A stretch of 64,000 bases of DNA from Yponomeuta sedellus (GCA_934045075.1 OW203727.1:14423501-14487500), one strand, 5' to 3'. Numbered from the stretch's first letter, positions 34,726 to 45,509 are shown. Notes: generated by a model not told the origin, from the letters alone. Program-made: numbers and translations.

Positions 34726-34985
34726 TCTCTTCTTCTTCAGGCTATATTAGTCCACTACTGGACATAGCCCTCCCCTAATGAGCGCCATAGCGCAAGGTTG
34801 TGCCATCATTGGGGGGTAATGCCCATAATCCTCACGCTGGGCATGCGGGTTGGGGATCGCAGTTCGGTGGAATTGTACTGCAGGGGGCGCTGCTGCCCAC
34901 CCCCCGGTTTGTGTCCCTTAGTCGCCTTTTACGACACCCGCGGGAAGAATTTGGGTTGGTGCTATTCTCTAGGCCGACACCACCC
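34726..34985 (-). mobile_element. RTE LINE deletion derivative
   Basis: 34726-34795 is the RTE 3' terminal segment (GTCCACTACTGGACATAGCC, CTCCCCTAATGAGCGCCATA) also found at 13797 and 24704. It is joined directly to a GC-rich segment (CGCCTTTTACGACACCCGCG) that I associate with the 5' region of lepidopteran LINEs. The coding region between them is gone. Confidence 0.55.
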
Positions 34986-35214
34986 AGCAATTATTCTATT
35001 ACACAGGTCTATAATTTTATCCTTATTTTGAATCAATTTTGATGATTCTTTTTTCATTGGATTGGAAGGAAAGCATCAAGGTGGTTCAATTTTCTTTAAT
35101 TTAATTAAGTTTGAACATCAATAATGAACAAAAATCTCTTGGCAACGGGTGTTTCGTACGTAGCTAATGTTCTACACTGACATGTACATTTTAAAGATAA
35201 AGATATTTTATTTA

Positions 35215-35640
35215 CTGAAGCGCTCTAGGCCACGAGCCTCATGTCAAGCCGAATCATTGGAATCAATCACTTGAGTTAAGCAACAAATGGCGCGGTCAGG
35301 TGCTGTATATGTGACCGTCCCGTGACTACCGATAGTGGCATTTTTTTGTGGCAAGGCATGTTAAGCCGTGACACGGCTTAACATCTGCCATCACGCTGTC
35401 TGTCATGTAATGGAGTCATTACATGACAGACAATTGGTAGAGCGCTGGCACGGATAGCCAGAGGTTGCGGGTTCGAATCCCGGCATGGGTGAAATTTTTA
35501 GCCTCTAAATAGGTTTTTAAATGGAGTCATGTCAGAGGCCTTATGGGGGGCTTGATAACTTTTGACTGTAAGGCCCGCCACTGTCTTACAATATTCCACC
35601 AACCCTACTTGGGCCCCCTGAGAGTATTGAGGACATACAA
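35215..35640 (-). repeat. Interspersed repeat family A with nested SINE
   Basis: A long minus copy of family A, interrupted at 35420-35519 by a tRNA SINE. The interrupted ends (TGTCATGTAATGGAGTCAT and ATGGAGTCATGTCAG) rejoin when the SINE is removed. Confidence 0.8.
35420..35519 (+). mobile_element. tRNA-SINE insertion with 11-bp target duplication
   Basis: Plus-strand SINE of the 1388-1598 family (AATTGGTAGAGCGCTGGCAC, GGTTCGAATCCCGGC, trailer TAGCCTCTAAATAGGTTTTT). AATGGAGTCAT occurs at 35409-35419 and 35520-35530. Confidence 0.85.
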
Positions 35641-36616
35641 GGGTTAATGTGAGAATATATTTACTAAAGAGTGTTTTGGTTACTGATCTCTGCTCCTCAG
35701 ATTTTGTAACATCCTGCCGAGGGCACATTTTTTACATCAGATGAAGGTTTCCCTGATTGCTTGTATAATCTTTGCAGCACCTAGTTATATAACTCTGGAC
35801 TTAGTTAAGCCTCAACAGTTAAAATCCGGTCAATCAATCAAAGTGCCAGGCATTCCTAAAACTGCATAATATGTTTTACCAACAATTATCCTCTCTGTTA
35901 TGCCCTTTTTGTATTTGAAACTTATTAAAATTTTATTACCCCAAAGATTTTGCTAACCAACAAAAATTAACCCTGTGAACTGAGTTTGGGCTCCAAAAAC
36001 TGAAGCTCCATAATGTCCACAAGTTTCTGAAAACCAACTCAGATTCTTAGTTGGTGTTTAATACATGCTAAGAAGTGATAATATTAAAAACTAGCGTATT
36101 TTTCTATTATTATAAAGCCAGCAAAACGCTCTTGATCAATATGGCGTCGCACAGAAATTAGTGTTGTCATTGTCAGTGGTCAATAAGCAAACAAATGTCA
36201 AGTCAACTCTGAGGTTTATTTATTTACTTAGGACAACCAGTAGTACACTAATACATCGTAATTATAAAACATAAAGAGAGGTTCATTATGGATTCGTCCA
36301 ATCATTAGCGTTTTCGATACAATTATTACAAAAACCTATTTAGAGGCAAAAAATTCCACCCATGCCGGGACTCGAACCAATATATTCCCATGATCTTTGC
36401 TTGAAATACGAATGTTATGTTCGGCCAAGTTCAAGTATGCACATGCACCTGTTATTTATGAAGTTTTATAAAGCCAAAATACACATCTTGTTGAATTCGA
36501 AATATGTAATATTTGTATTTTTTTTTATCAAATTTGTATGTAGCTGCTTCATAATTAAGGGATGTTTAAATTGTGGAAATGATTTTTTTAAGCTATTATT
36601 TTTGTTATGCAGGCTA
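35641..36616. other. Non-coding stretch upstream of LINE
   Basis: AT-rich. 36328-36376 is a truncated SINE of the 1388-1598 family (AACCTATTTAGAGGCAAAAA, CATGCCGGGACTCGAACC). The target duplication of the following LINE is 36605-36616. Confidence 0.5.
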
Positions 36617-38244
36617 TAAATTTGTTGATAACTCTCAATTATCTTTCATCAATTCCAACTCCAGACTTTTCCTCATTTAGTCTTAGCCAATTCACTGATT
36701 GTGATGTCAAGAAGAACATCCTCTCCATTACCTCAAATGCAGTCGGTAGTGACAGCATCAGTCGTAATATGCTACTGCCCATCCTTGACATCATCACTCC
36801 TACCATTACAAAACTCCTTAACAACTCCGTCTCCTCTGGGATCTTTCCAACAGCTTGGAAGGAAGCTCAGATCACTCCTCTGCCTAAAAAGGCCAACCCT
36901 GCTACCTTTTCCGAATACCGACCCATATCCATCCTGCCATTCCTGTCCAAAGTCCTTGAACGCCTGGTTCATTCCCAGTTAAGCCTTTTTCTCACCAGGA
37001 ATAACCTTCTCAATCCTCTCCAATCCGGTTTCCGTTCAGGCCATAGCACTGTTACGGCTCTTGTCAAGATTACCGATGATATACGCTTAGGTATGGAGAA
37101 TGGGCAGCTGACTGTTTTGTCACTACTTGATTTCAGCAACGCCTTCAATGCTGTCGATTTCGACATATTGCTGGCGTTGCTACATTCTCTTAACATATCT
37201 CCAATGGTGATTGACTGGTTTCGTAGTTATCTACACGGGCGCCGGCAACGTATTTGCATTGAAGATTCTGTCTCCTGTTGGTGTGGAATATCTGCCGGTG
37301 TACCGCAAGGTGGCGTGTTGTCCCCTCTCCTTTTTGCAATTTTCATTAATAGTATTTCTCATCAGCTTTCTTCTTCCTACCACCTATATGCAGACGATCT
37401 CCAAATCTACACACAGGCTACTTTAAATAACCTGAGTGTGGCCATATCAACCATTAACAATGATCTTTTAGAGAGATCAAAGTGGAGTAATACTCATGGT
37501 CTCAAGATCAACCCCAATAAAACGCAGATTATTATCGTCGGTAGCCGGCAATTTATTTCTAGGGTTGACATGGACATGCTCCCTACTGTAATGTTTGAAG
37601 GTACAACTATTCCATTCAGTCAAACGGTTAGAAACCTTGGAATTATTATTGATAGTACCTTATCGTGGGTACCACAGCTGGAAGTGGTGAGGCGGAAGAT
37701 GTTTGCGTCTGCAAGCTCACTTAGACGGCTTCGTAATTTTCTACCCACTGCTACCAAAGTTGCATTAGCACAATCACTCCTTTTTCCTATTCTCGACTAC
37801 GCTGATACATGTTATCTTGATATCACCGAGGAGCAACTGAATAAACTTGAGCGTCTTCAAAACTTCTGCATCCGGTTCATATTTGGTCTGCGCAAATATG
37901 GTCACGTTTCCGAATTTCATACAGAGCTCAAGTGGCTCCCAATCCGCCTCCGCCGGAATACGCACATACACTCTCTTCTCTACTACATACTGTTTAATCC
38001 AGCAACTCCTTCCTACCTCAAAGAGCGCTTTGAGTTCCTTCACTCTTCTCATATCCTTACTCTTCGCTCCTCCCAAAACCTTCTCCTAAAAATCCCTTCC
38101 CATCACACCACCTTCTACAGCTGCTCTTTCACCGTGCAAGCAGTCCGTCTCTGGAATAGTCTGCCGGTGGAAGTACGGAGAGCCAAGTCCCTACCCATTT
38201 TTAAAACTATGGTAAAGGAATTCTATCTCGCTAGTGTTATGTAA
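36617..38244 (+). pseudogene. LINE reverse transcriptase, truncated but open
   Basis: This is the RT of a non-LTR retrotransposon, used for target-primed reverse transcription. About 540 codons are open. Motifs in order: NAVGSDSISRNML, RPISILPFLSKVLERL, LQSGFRSGHSTVTAL, SLLDFSNAFNAVDF (catalytic Asp), GVPQGGVLSPLLFAIF, HLYADDLQIY (catalytic Asp pair), and a C-terminal CR1/L2-like end (FTVQAVRLWNSLPVEVR). The ATG at 36607 is in the target duplication, so it is host sequence and not a real start. The N-terminal endonuclease is missing, so the fragment cannot mobilise itself. The clade is CR1/Rex1-like by feel, not resolved. Confidence 0.88.
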
Positions 38245-38346
38245 AACTTTTGCTGTTATTTGTAGTACTGTCCTGCTATTGTTGGTATTTTATTTATGTC
38301 CTCTACATATATTGTTATGCCTATAAATGTATGTATTTATATAAAA

Positions 38347-38522
38347 CTAGCTAACCCAGCGAACGTCGTACCGCCTAACAGTCTATTCTTTATTTTTCTC
38401 TCCGTAAGAACCATCCTCGTACTTCAAGGAATATTCTAAAAAAAGAATTAGCGAAATCGTTTCAGCTGTTCTCGAGATTTGCGCTTACCAACACATTCAG
38501 CGATTCATTTTTATATTATAGA
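38347..38522 (-). mobile_element. Non-autonomous Helitron, 176 bp
   Basis: Read on the minus strand it starts TCTATAATATAAAAATGAA and ends GGTTAGCTAG, with host A and T at the junctions as expected for A^T insertion. The body (CGATTTCGCTAATTC, CGGTACGACGTTCGCTGGG) is a common lepidopteran Helitron tail. It sits in the 3' UTR of the LINE at 36617-38818, so it is the younger insertion or travelled with the LINE. Confidence 0.75.
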
Positions 38523-38830
38523 TATATATTTTTGTATCACTTTCTATTTATGTAAATATATCATTATTTGTATGTATCTATTTAGGGTTAGTATAATTAT
38601 TTTCTTAATTAAGCATGTTTTATTCAATGTATCTGAAATATTTTGATTTATTTGTACATCTACTTCCTTCTCCAATATATTGCTCCAGTCCATCCAAAGG
38701 TTGTCTGGAAGAGATCACTTTTAGTGATAAGGCTGCCGTCTGTACTCTTAGGTTAAGAAATACCTGTGTAATTTCCTTTTTTATGTACAATAAAGTGTTC
38801 TCTATCTATCTATATTCATTATGCAGGCTA

Positions 38831-39414
38831 CCAGTTAATATGATTAATGGGTGCAATAATGGGTGATCGGCAATGTTGATCAAAAACAAAATCATAATAT
38901 AGTATAATTTAGTTTTTTAGTGAATGTTTTTCATGCTCTAATAGTATTGACTTTTATATTTTGATATGACACAATAAAACCTATCACATTTTCAACCATA
39001 TTGCAAGATATAGCCAAAGAATAAGGAATTTATTCCTACAATATCATTGTGATTGAAAGAAACGCGCCCGCGCCGTACCTAATACATTAAAATACATAAT
39101 TGCACATACCATGACATCACATCACCCACAACATGAGTCATGAGTACCTACTCATGAGCGACCACGAAGAATAGAGCGTAAGTTTGACCAACAGACGAGA
39201 GCGGGCGCATTAACTTCTAAACATTTTCAATCTCGTGAAGAAAGAGTTTACTATTAGGTAGGTACTTACCTATCGAGATAATATTCTATGGGCAACCTAC
39301 CTAGGTGACGCCCGAAATTGGATAGGTACCAATAGGTTTACTCCAAATTATCGAGAATCAGAAAAAACAGCAAAGAAAGACTAGGGCGTCATACGTCAGC
39401 TGAATCAAGTCGCA
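38831..39414. other. Non-coding spacer between two LINEs
   Basis: AT-rich with a short GC-rich piece near 39060-39085. No gene seen. Confidence 0.5.
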
Positions 39415-40032
39415 AGTTCAATTCAATTCAATTCAATTCAATTTATTTCAACGTAAAGAATTTACATTCTGTTTGCTGAATGTCAAAGTACAATGTAACA
39501 TGAAAGTGAAAGCCGCTGCCTTCGGGCCGTAATGTAGTGGAGAAAAAGGCAGCGGGAAAAAAAAACTCCACTCTGACCATCTTTTCTCAAGTCTTAAATC
39601 TAATACATTAGATACCACCTATACGCATAAGATTCCATGATTGCCATTAATAATTTTAAATGTTAAGGCATTATTAAATATACTTTTTTTACATAGGCCG
39701 TGAAAACATGACAAGTGCTGCGGCCAGACACACGAACAGCACTCGTTCACGAGCATAACGCAGAGGTCAGCCATCATCAGTCTCAACCATTTTGGAGGGA
39801 GATAGATGACCCGGCCACCACGCCACCATTCGAATGACCTTTAGCAAACCTGCAGATTAAGTTTTTGTCAGTTATAGAATGTATGATATATTTACTAATA
39901 TGCAATCACGTCGTCTGTACAAACTTAAATTAAAATATGACATACATAACTAACACTGAGGATTGCAGTGATTCGGTTGCTACATATAAAATATTTATTT
40001 AATAACTATGATTTACTCGTTGTGGAATTGGT

Positions 40033-42807
40033 CTACTGCCAAGGGCTTACATCATTTATAAAGTCATCTATTCTATAATAGGCCTTTTTACACAGCGCCT
40101 TTTTAATGAAATTTTTAAATTTGCTGTCAGGCAGGGATAGAATATGTTCTGGAATTTTATTGTAAAAACGTACACTTAGTCCTACAAAAGATGCATTTAC
40201 CTTGGCTAATCTGAATTTAGATAAAGCAACTTTGTTTCTGTTTCTAGTGTTTACGTTATGGATATCCCTGTTTAATTTAAATGTTGTTAAGTTTTTTCGT
40301 ACATACATTATGTTATCGAATATATATTGGCAAGCCATCGTTAGAATTCCGATTTCCTTGAAAATATCCCTTAGCGATTGCCTGGTAGGTAAATTGTAGA
40401 TAGCTCTAACAGCCCTTTTTTGTAGAATAAAAACTGTTTCTATATCTGCCGCACGCCCCCATAGTAACAAACCATATGACATAATACTGTGAAAATAACT
40501 GAAATATACAAGCCTCGCAGTTGACACATCTGTTAGTTGCCTAATTTTTCTAACTGCAAATGCGGCTGAACTTAACCTACCCGCTAGATTTTTTATGTGT
40601 GGACCCCATTGCAGTTTCGAGTCTATTGTAATACCTAAAAACACCGTGGACTCTACTAAGTCTAGTCTGTCACCAGCTATAATTAAACTTGTGTCCACTT
40701 TTTTTACATTGGGCAATGAAAACTTTATACATTTTGTCTTTTTCGCATTCAACATGAGATTGTTTACAGTAAACCAGTTTAACACCTTAGAAAGGGCGTT
40801 GTTTACATCGTCTAGATTAGATTGACCTCTCTTGATTTTAAAAATTAGAGAAGTATCGTCTGCAAACAATACTATTTGTGACAATTTCTCAACTAGGTAG
40901 GGCAGATCATTTACATATACTAAGAAGAGGAAAGGCCCCAAAATAGAACCCTGAGGAACTCCTATTTTAACATCAGATCCAGAAGACTTAACCCTATTTA
41001 TGTCAACTTTCTGAACTCTGTATGCTAAATATGATTGAAGAAGAGCTAGAGATCCATTACTGAGACCGTATCTATTCAATTTACAAAGGAGCGTTTTATG
41101 GTCTACACAATCAAAAGCTTTAGAAAGGTCACAGAAAACTCCGATAGCATCCTGCGCCTCCTCCCACGCGTCAAAGATGTGATTCATTAATGCCACTCCT
41201 GCGTCGGTCGTTGAACGACCCTTAGTGAAACCGAATTGTTTTTTATGAAAGAGTTTATTTAAACTAAAGTGTGTCAACAATTGGTGTAAAATTAGTTTCT
41301 CAAACACTTTACTTAATACCGGTAGTATTGCTACGGGCCTAAAATTGTTTGGATCCTCATTATCACCTGCCTTAAATAGAGGAACTATTTTACTAAATTT
41401 TAAGAGATCCGGGAAAGTCCCATGATCAACACATTTATTAAAAATTGTAGCAAGGTGTGGTGCAATAATATGAATTACCGTGGATATCAGTTTGACCGAC
41501 ATACCCCACAAGTCTTCAGTTTTCTTTATATTTATTTGGTTAAATGTTTTAACAATAGTTTGGAAGCTAACGTGGGAAAATTGAAAGTCTGTTACGCATG
41601 GTTTTATATTTTCTAACATTAGTGATTCTGCTGACTGAGACGAAGAATTTAAGCCCGCCGTTATATTTAGTGGGATGTTTGTGAAGAAATTTTCGAATAC
41701 TTTTGCGATTTCGTCACTTGAGTTGACTATTTTCCCACTTACCTTTAGCGCAAAACTTTGATCCCTCGGCTTTGTTTTGCCTGTCTCCTTGTTAATCACT
41801 TGCCAAGTAGTTTTTATTTTATTTGAAGACGCCTTTATCTTTTTGCTTATATTAAGGGATTTTGCCATAGAACAGGTTTTCCTAAAGGTTTTAGAGTAAT
41901 TCTTAACAAATTCTCTAAAGCTTGGATCCGGATTGGATTGCTTTTCTTCATACAATTCATACAATCTTTTCCTACTTCTATGTATACCAGGAGTGGCCCA
42001 TTCTGAAAAACCATTATTACTGAGCTGAATTTTTTTAATTTTAAAAACCTGTTCAAATTCGTTTGATATCGTGGTAAACAATTCATTATATAAAGTGTTG
42101 GGATCATTGCTATCAAATTGCAGTAAACCTATTTTGGTACCTAATTTATTTTTGAATAATTCAATTTTTTTGTCTGTGATAGGCCTACAAATTAATGCTG
42201 GGCATTTTTTTTCAATAATTGTTGGTAAAACAACTAATAAACCACTATGATCCGACTGTAGGTTGTTTATAACCTTTTTTTTTAAATGCTCACAGTTGCA
42301 AAAAACATTATCTATACATGTAGCACTGGTTGGCGTTGTTCTAGTAGGTTCAGTAAATAGGTTCAGTAAGTTAAACGATCTAAATAAGCTAATAAGTTTA
42401 GTTTGAAGTGGGCTCTCAGCTAACAGATCAATATTGAAATCGCCACATACTACTATGGATTTATTACTCGCAAAAAGACGTTTTAATGCGTCCTCTACCA
42501 CTAATTCAAAGTCGTTGTAATTTGTTTGAGGTGGCCTATAAACGCACATAACAATATACCTATCCAATTCCACACACGAGATCTCAACTAATCGCTCAAC
42601 AGAAAGGCTTACAATGTCTTTGCGTTCTTTACTTTTTAAAGTATTTTTTACAAATACCATTGATCCTCCTCTCAAAGCTTTATTTCTATTATATGTACTA
42701 ACAGGCAAATAGTCTTTCAAATTAAATGACATTTCTGACTCTTTAAGCCAATGTTCCGTGAAGCATAAAATATCTACATTAAAATCTTTCAAGAAAAGTT
42801 CTGTCAT
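40033..42807 (-). CDS. LINE ORF2: AP-endonuclease and reverse transcriptase
   Basis: The 924-codon frame is uninterrupted. The N-terminal apurinic-type endonuclease nicks target DNA: FTEHWL, VCVYRPP, VVCGDFNIDLL, TCIDNVFCN, SDHSGLLV. The RT follows: FRPVAILPVLSKVFEKLI, KKQFGFTKGRSTTDAG, VFCDLSKAFDCVDH, GVPQGSILGPFLFLVY, IVLFADDTSLIF. The same frame stays open upstream of the ATG and includes GLNIVAQNIQGFSG, the expected first strand of the endonuclease. The true start is therefore probably upstream, overlapping ORF1. There is no RNase H, as in CR1/Jockey elements. All catalytic motifs I can check are present, so ORF2 may still be functional. Confidence 0.92.
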   Translation of the reverse strand: MTELFLKDFNVDILCFTEHWLKESEMSFNLKDYLPVSTYNRNKALRGGSMVFVKNTLKSKERKDIVSLSVERLVEISCVELDRYIVMCVYRPPQTNYNDFELVVEDALKRLFASNKSIVVCGDFNIDLLAESPLQTKLISLFRSFNLLNLFTEPTRTTPTSATCIDNVFCNCEHLKKKVINNLQSDHSGLLVVLPTIIEKKCPALICRPITDKKIELFKNKLGTKIGLLQFDSNDPNTLYNELFTTISNEFEQVFKIKKIQLSNNGFSEWATPGIHRSRKRLYELYEEKQSNPDPSFREFVKNYSKTFRKTCSMAKSLNISKKIKASSNKIKTTWQVINKETGKTKPRDQSFALKVSGKIVNSSDEIAKVFENFFTNIPLNITAGLNSSSQSAESLMLENIKPCVTDFQFSHVSFQTIVKTFNQINIKKTEDLWGMSVKLISTVIHIIAPHLATIFNKCVDHGTFPDLLKFSKIVPLFKAGDNEDPNNFRPVAILPVLSKVFEKLILHQLLTHFSLNKLFHKKQFGFTKGRSTTDAGVALMNHIFDAWEEAQDAIGVFCDLSKAFDCVDHKTLLCKLNRYGLSNGSLALLQSYLAYRVQKVDINRVKSSGSDVKIGVPQGSILGPFLFLVYVNDLPYLVEKLSQIVLFADDTSLIFKIKRGQSNLDDVNNALSKVLNWFTVNNLMLNAKKTKCIKFSLPNVKKVDTSLIIAGDRLDLVESTVFLGITIDSKLQWGPHIKNLAGRLSSAAFAVRKIRQLTDVSTARLVYFSYFHSIMSYGLLLWGRAADIETVFILQKRAVRAIYNLPTRQSLRDIFKEIGILTMACQYIFDNIMYVRKNLTTFKLNRDIHNVNTRNRNKVALSKFRLAKVNASFVGLSVRFYNKIPEHILSLPDSKFKNFIKKALCKKAYYRIDDFINDVSPWQ

Positions 42808-42857
42808 GTTTTCCTTGCCGGAAAAGCCCTGAATATTTTGTGCTACTATGTTAAGAC

Positions 42858-43328
42858 CTAATTTTGGCTTTTCCTTTGTCTGTGGCGGCAGTTTAAAGCC
42901 GGTGAATCACTTGTTTGTGAGCCCGCTAATATTTTAATACTACTACTAGTATCACGGTTGTCATTTTCGCGCGATTGTGTTATAATTCCTATAACTGAGG
43001 CAAAGATGTTATAAGCTAATAGACTAGCTAACTTACGTCGACTGTTTTTGGTGAGGTACACAGTATCTCTTGTCATAAAATAATTCTTAACAAACCTGTT
43101 AATGTCAAAAAATAATACGTCACTATGACGACATGTCAGATGGTGAATATGCATATTCAGACTATGGATGTCGCCGTTATCCCTTTCAGAAAGGGACTGC
43201 GAGTAAGGGAATGCGCAGAAAAATAATTTTCCCGTCTCTGGTTGGACACCCTTAGCCTGACCATACAAGTCAAATACGTTATTTATGTCAGCTTTTTTGA
43301 CGCCTCGACTATGGGTACAGTTATTCAT
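42858..43328 (-). pseudogene. LINE ORF1, esterase-like C-terminal part
   Basis: The frame encodes 156 residues. The block FFCAFPYSQSLSERDNGD, LFFDINRFVKNYFM, TVYLTKNSRRKLASLLAYNI resembles the end of the SGNH-like esterase domain carried by ORF1 of CR1-clade LINEs (a catalytic Asp...His pair before a Leu-rich helix). The usual HL has become YL, so the catalytic His is lost or I have misaligned it. A short upstream frame (METNANQRGEYRVRK from 43391) is in phase but cut off by a TAA, so ORF1 looks internally deleted. Confidence 0.5.
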
Positions 43329-43682
43329 ACGAAAACAAGATTATTTCCTGACACGATACTCACCCCTTTGATTTGCATTTGTCTCCATTTTACTACCACA
43401 ATAAACATCACTTCATCACAACCACTTAAAACAACAAATTGTCTTCACACAAATGAACATAATAATCACCCTAACACGGAATTTCACCAAAAACAAGGAC
43501 AAGCGCTAGAAAACGAAACTCGACGGACAATCGCCGACCGACAGCGAGCGAGCGACATGTTTTTTCTTTACTTAGTTTATTTCATTCATTCACTATTTGA
43601 CTCTATTCTCAGGGATGCCAACAAAAAAATCCTGAATGCCCGGTTTTTTAGCTCAAACCCCGAATTTACCACAACATAAATT

Positions 43683-43770
43683 CACGCCTGTATCCCGTGG
43701 GAATAGGCAGAGACAAGGGTCTGCCATTTGCCACGATCCAGACAGATCTCTTTCAGTTTATTCCGATTTC
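43683..43770 (-). repeat. RTE 3' terminal fragment
   Basis: Same segment as 4425-4530 (CACGCCTGTATCCCGTGGGA, GTCTGCCATTTGCCACGAT). It abuts the family A copy that follows. Confidence 0.6.
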
Positions 43771-43774
43771 CGAT

Positions 43775-44335
43775 ATCAACCCTTGTACGTCCCCACTGCT
43801 GGGCACGGGTCACTTCCTGCGTCGCAGAAAGGTTAGGTTAGGTTAGGTTCATCACGGGGCCAAGTCCGGGTTGGTGGAGGATTGTAAGACAGTACAGCAC
43901 TTACCGTTAGAAGTTATCAAGCCTGACATGGCTTAACGACTGCAATTACATGACAGCCGGCACCAACGGCTTGACGTGCCGTGTGAAGTACGTTGTCGTT
44001 TCATAATATTTTTGTATTATTTTATTATGTTTATGTATATTTAGGTATAAGTTCCTCAATTACTGCAAAGTGGCTACTATTGGAATAAAAAATGTGTCTC
44101 TGCAAACCTGACATTGGCAGAATCCTAGGCGTGCCATAAAAAAAGAATTTAATTGTGAAAAATGCCAGTAGCGGTAGTCACGGGACGGTTACTCATCCTG
44201 CACTGGACCACGCCTGCTAATGTGATTGATTCCAATCACTCGGTTTGACTAGGCCACGAGCGCTTCGGTCCATTATCATTCATTAATCGTTGCGTGGCCA
44301 CAGGCCGTTTTTAAGTTCTTTGTACTTGCCCTTTG
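43775..44335 (+). repeat. Interspersed repeat family A, long copy
   Basis: The most complete copy: CAACCCTTGTACGTCCCCAC through GGATTGTAAGACAGT and GACAGCCGGCACCAACGGCT to GATTCCAATCACTCGG. At 43827-43849 it carries three to four tandem TTAGG units (the insect telomere unit) where other copies have one. Confidence 0.75.
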
Positions 44336-44454
44336 CTTGTACATCACTCTTTTATGATCGATTAACCAATATCCCAAAAATCATCCGACTTTTCAAAGAT
44401 TATTTTCGGTATCTGTCGGTCACTACCATATTAGAGAAAATATAGTTGACACCG

Positions 44455-44733
44455 ATAATCGTTATAAATTCGATGAAATCATGGTTGCGTCGTTGTTATT
44501 TCACTATGCTCAGAGATCACATAGAGAAAATTGAATGTCAAACTTTGTTTACAATTTTTTGGACTTGAAACCATAGACAAAAATGGCTGACCGCGTTTTT
44601 GGCTGTTTAGGAAAATAAAGTTTTAAAATTATATTTTAATGTTATTAAACGCTAAGATATTTTTTGGTCTAATGGAAGAGTTATTTACCGTTTAAGATTT
44701 ACTTGAAAAGAGAGTCAAATAGCGTATTGCCAC
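44455..44733 (-). mobile_element. Truncated copy of the THAP/TIR element
   Basis: It is the reverse complement of 32016-32285, with about 90% identity by eye (CATGATTTCATCGAATTTA, AAAACGCGGTCAGCCATTTT) and a TIR at 44718-44733. The THAP-coding end and the other TIR are absent. Confidence 0.8.
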
Positions 44734-44735
44734 TG

Positions 44736-45354
44736 GTACTCGTGTTGCCAATAGCTTTCCTTTGAAACTTCGTTTATTAAAATCATTAGTGCAGCCATGT
44801 CATCTCTGCAGTCATAAAGAAGCATACATACCTCTAGAAAACCTAACCAATGGGTATCATGAGACATTAGTGATAATAATTATATTAACATTACGAGTTC
44901 TGAAGTATCTCTCATTTCCGGGATTTGCCCTATGATTGGCAGCCCTGCTCATTCTTAGAACTTTAATCATTCAGTCAGTACAGTAGTACAAGCTCGCTCA
45001 TTCGTTCGTTGCTCTCTGACAGCTGTCACTGGCTGACGTTCGTTGCTCTGACAGGCTGTCAGTAGATGTGTTCTGTGGTGTGGGCTGTCAGGGAGCAACC
45101 GGAGCAACGAACCTTAGCCAGTGACAGCTGTCGCTCGCTACCTCAAATTTTGTCTTGAGACACAAGATATTTTATTTTGTTTATACGCTTTTAAAGTGTA
45201 TAAACAATGTAGGTATGTTCCCAGTGATGGCTTATGGATGTGAGATCTAGTCGCTGACTATCGGCCTTATAAAGGCTCAAGGTCGCCCATTGAGCTGTGT
45301 TAGCCAAGAATAATACATAAGACTATTTGAAACAAACAACTAAAAGTATGTAGA
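44736..45354. other. Spacer downstream of NDUFB2
   Basis: Holds an imperfect inverted repeat, arms about 45015-45047 and 45103-45135 (GACAGCTGTCACTGGCT and complement), probably a MITE. No gene seen. Confidence 0.55.
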
Positions 45355-45422
45355 TGTTTTATTCATAATTTATTTTTAATAACAACAAATCAAGCTAAGT
45401 AACATCTATTCCCATAATTTCT

Positions 45423-45509
45423 TTACTTTTTGAGTGGTCCAACACTGTCCGGAGGGATGCCAAGTTCCTCATCAGTCCATGTGCTAGGATGGACATATGG
45501 CCATTCACC
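45423..45509 (-). CDS. NDUFB2: NDUFB2 exon 3 (conserved C-terminus)
   Basis: The acceptor tttcag starts phase 0; 28 codons and TAA follow. GEWPYVHPSTWTDEELGIPP matches the family C-terminus (PDPSQWTDEELGIPPDDED in mammals). The tail DSVGPLKK differs. Confidence 0.96.
   Translation of the reverse strand, partial: GEWPYVHPSTWTDEELGIPPDSVGPLKK

Larger units (their letters stand above)
36617..38818 (+). mobile_element. 5'-truncated LINE with 12-bp target duplication
   Basis: TTATGCAGGCTA is found at 36605-36616 and 38819-38830. The inserted DNA is one LINE fragment, with an open RT frame to 38244 and a 3' UTR ending in AATAAAGTGTTC and a (CTAT)n tail. The absence of endonuclease and ORF1 shows 5' truncation. 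The open frame and clean duplication imply a fairly recent insertion. Confidence 0.92.
39415..43575 (-). mobile_element. Nearly complete CR1/Jockey-like LINE
   Basis: The element reads right to left: a 5' region, the ORF1 remnant (43328-42858), ORF2 (endonuclease plus RT, to 40033), a 3' UTR, then a (AATTG)n tail at 39418-39443. A piece of the same 3' end (GTAAAGAATTTACATGCTGT) lies at 55690-55805. No convincing target duplication was found, so the outer limits are approximate. Confidence 0.85.

Noticed and set aside
36607..36616. Host-gene start codon leading into the RT frame
   Set aside because: These bases are the target duplication; the ATG is fortuitous.
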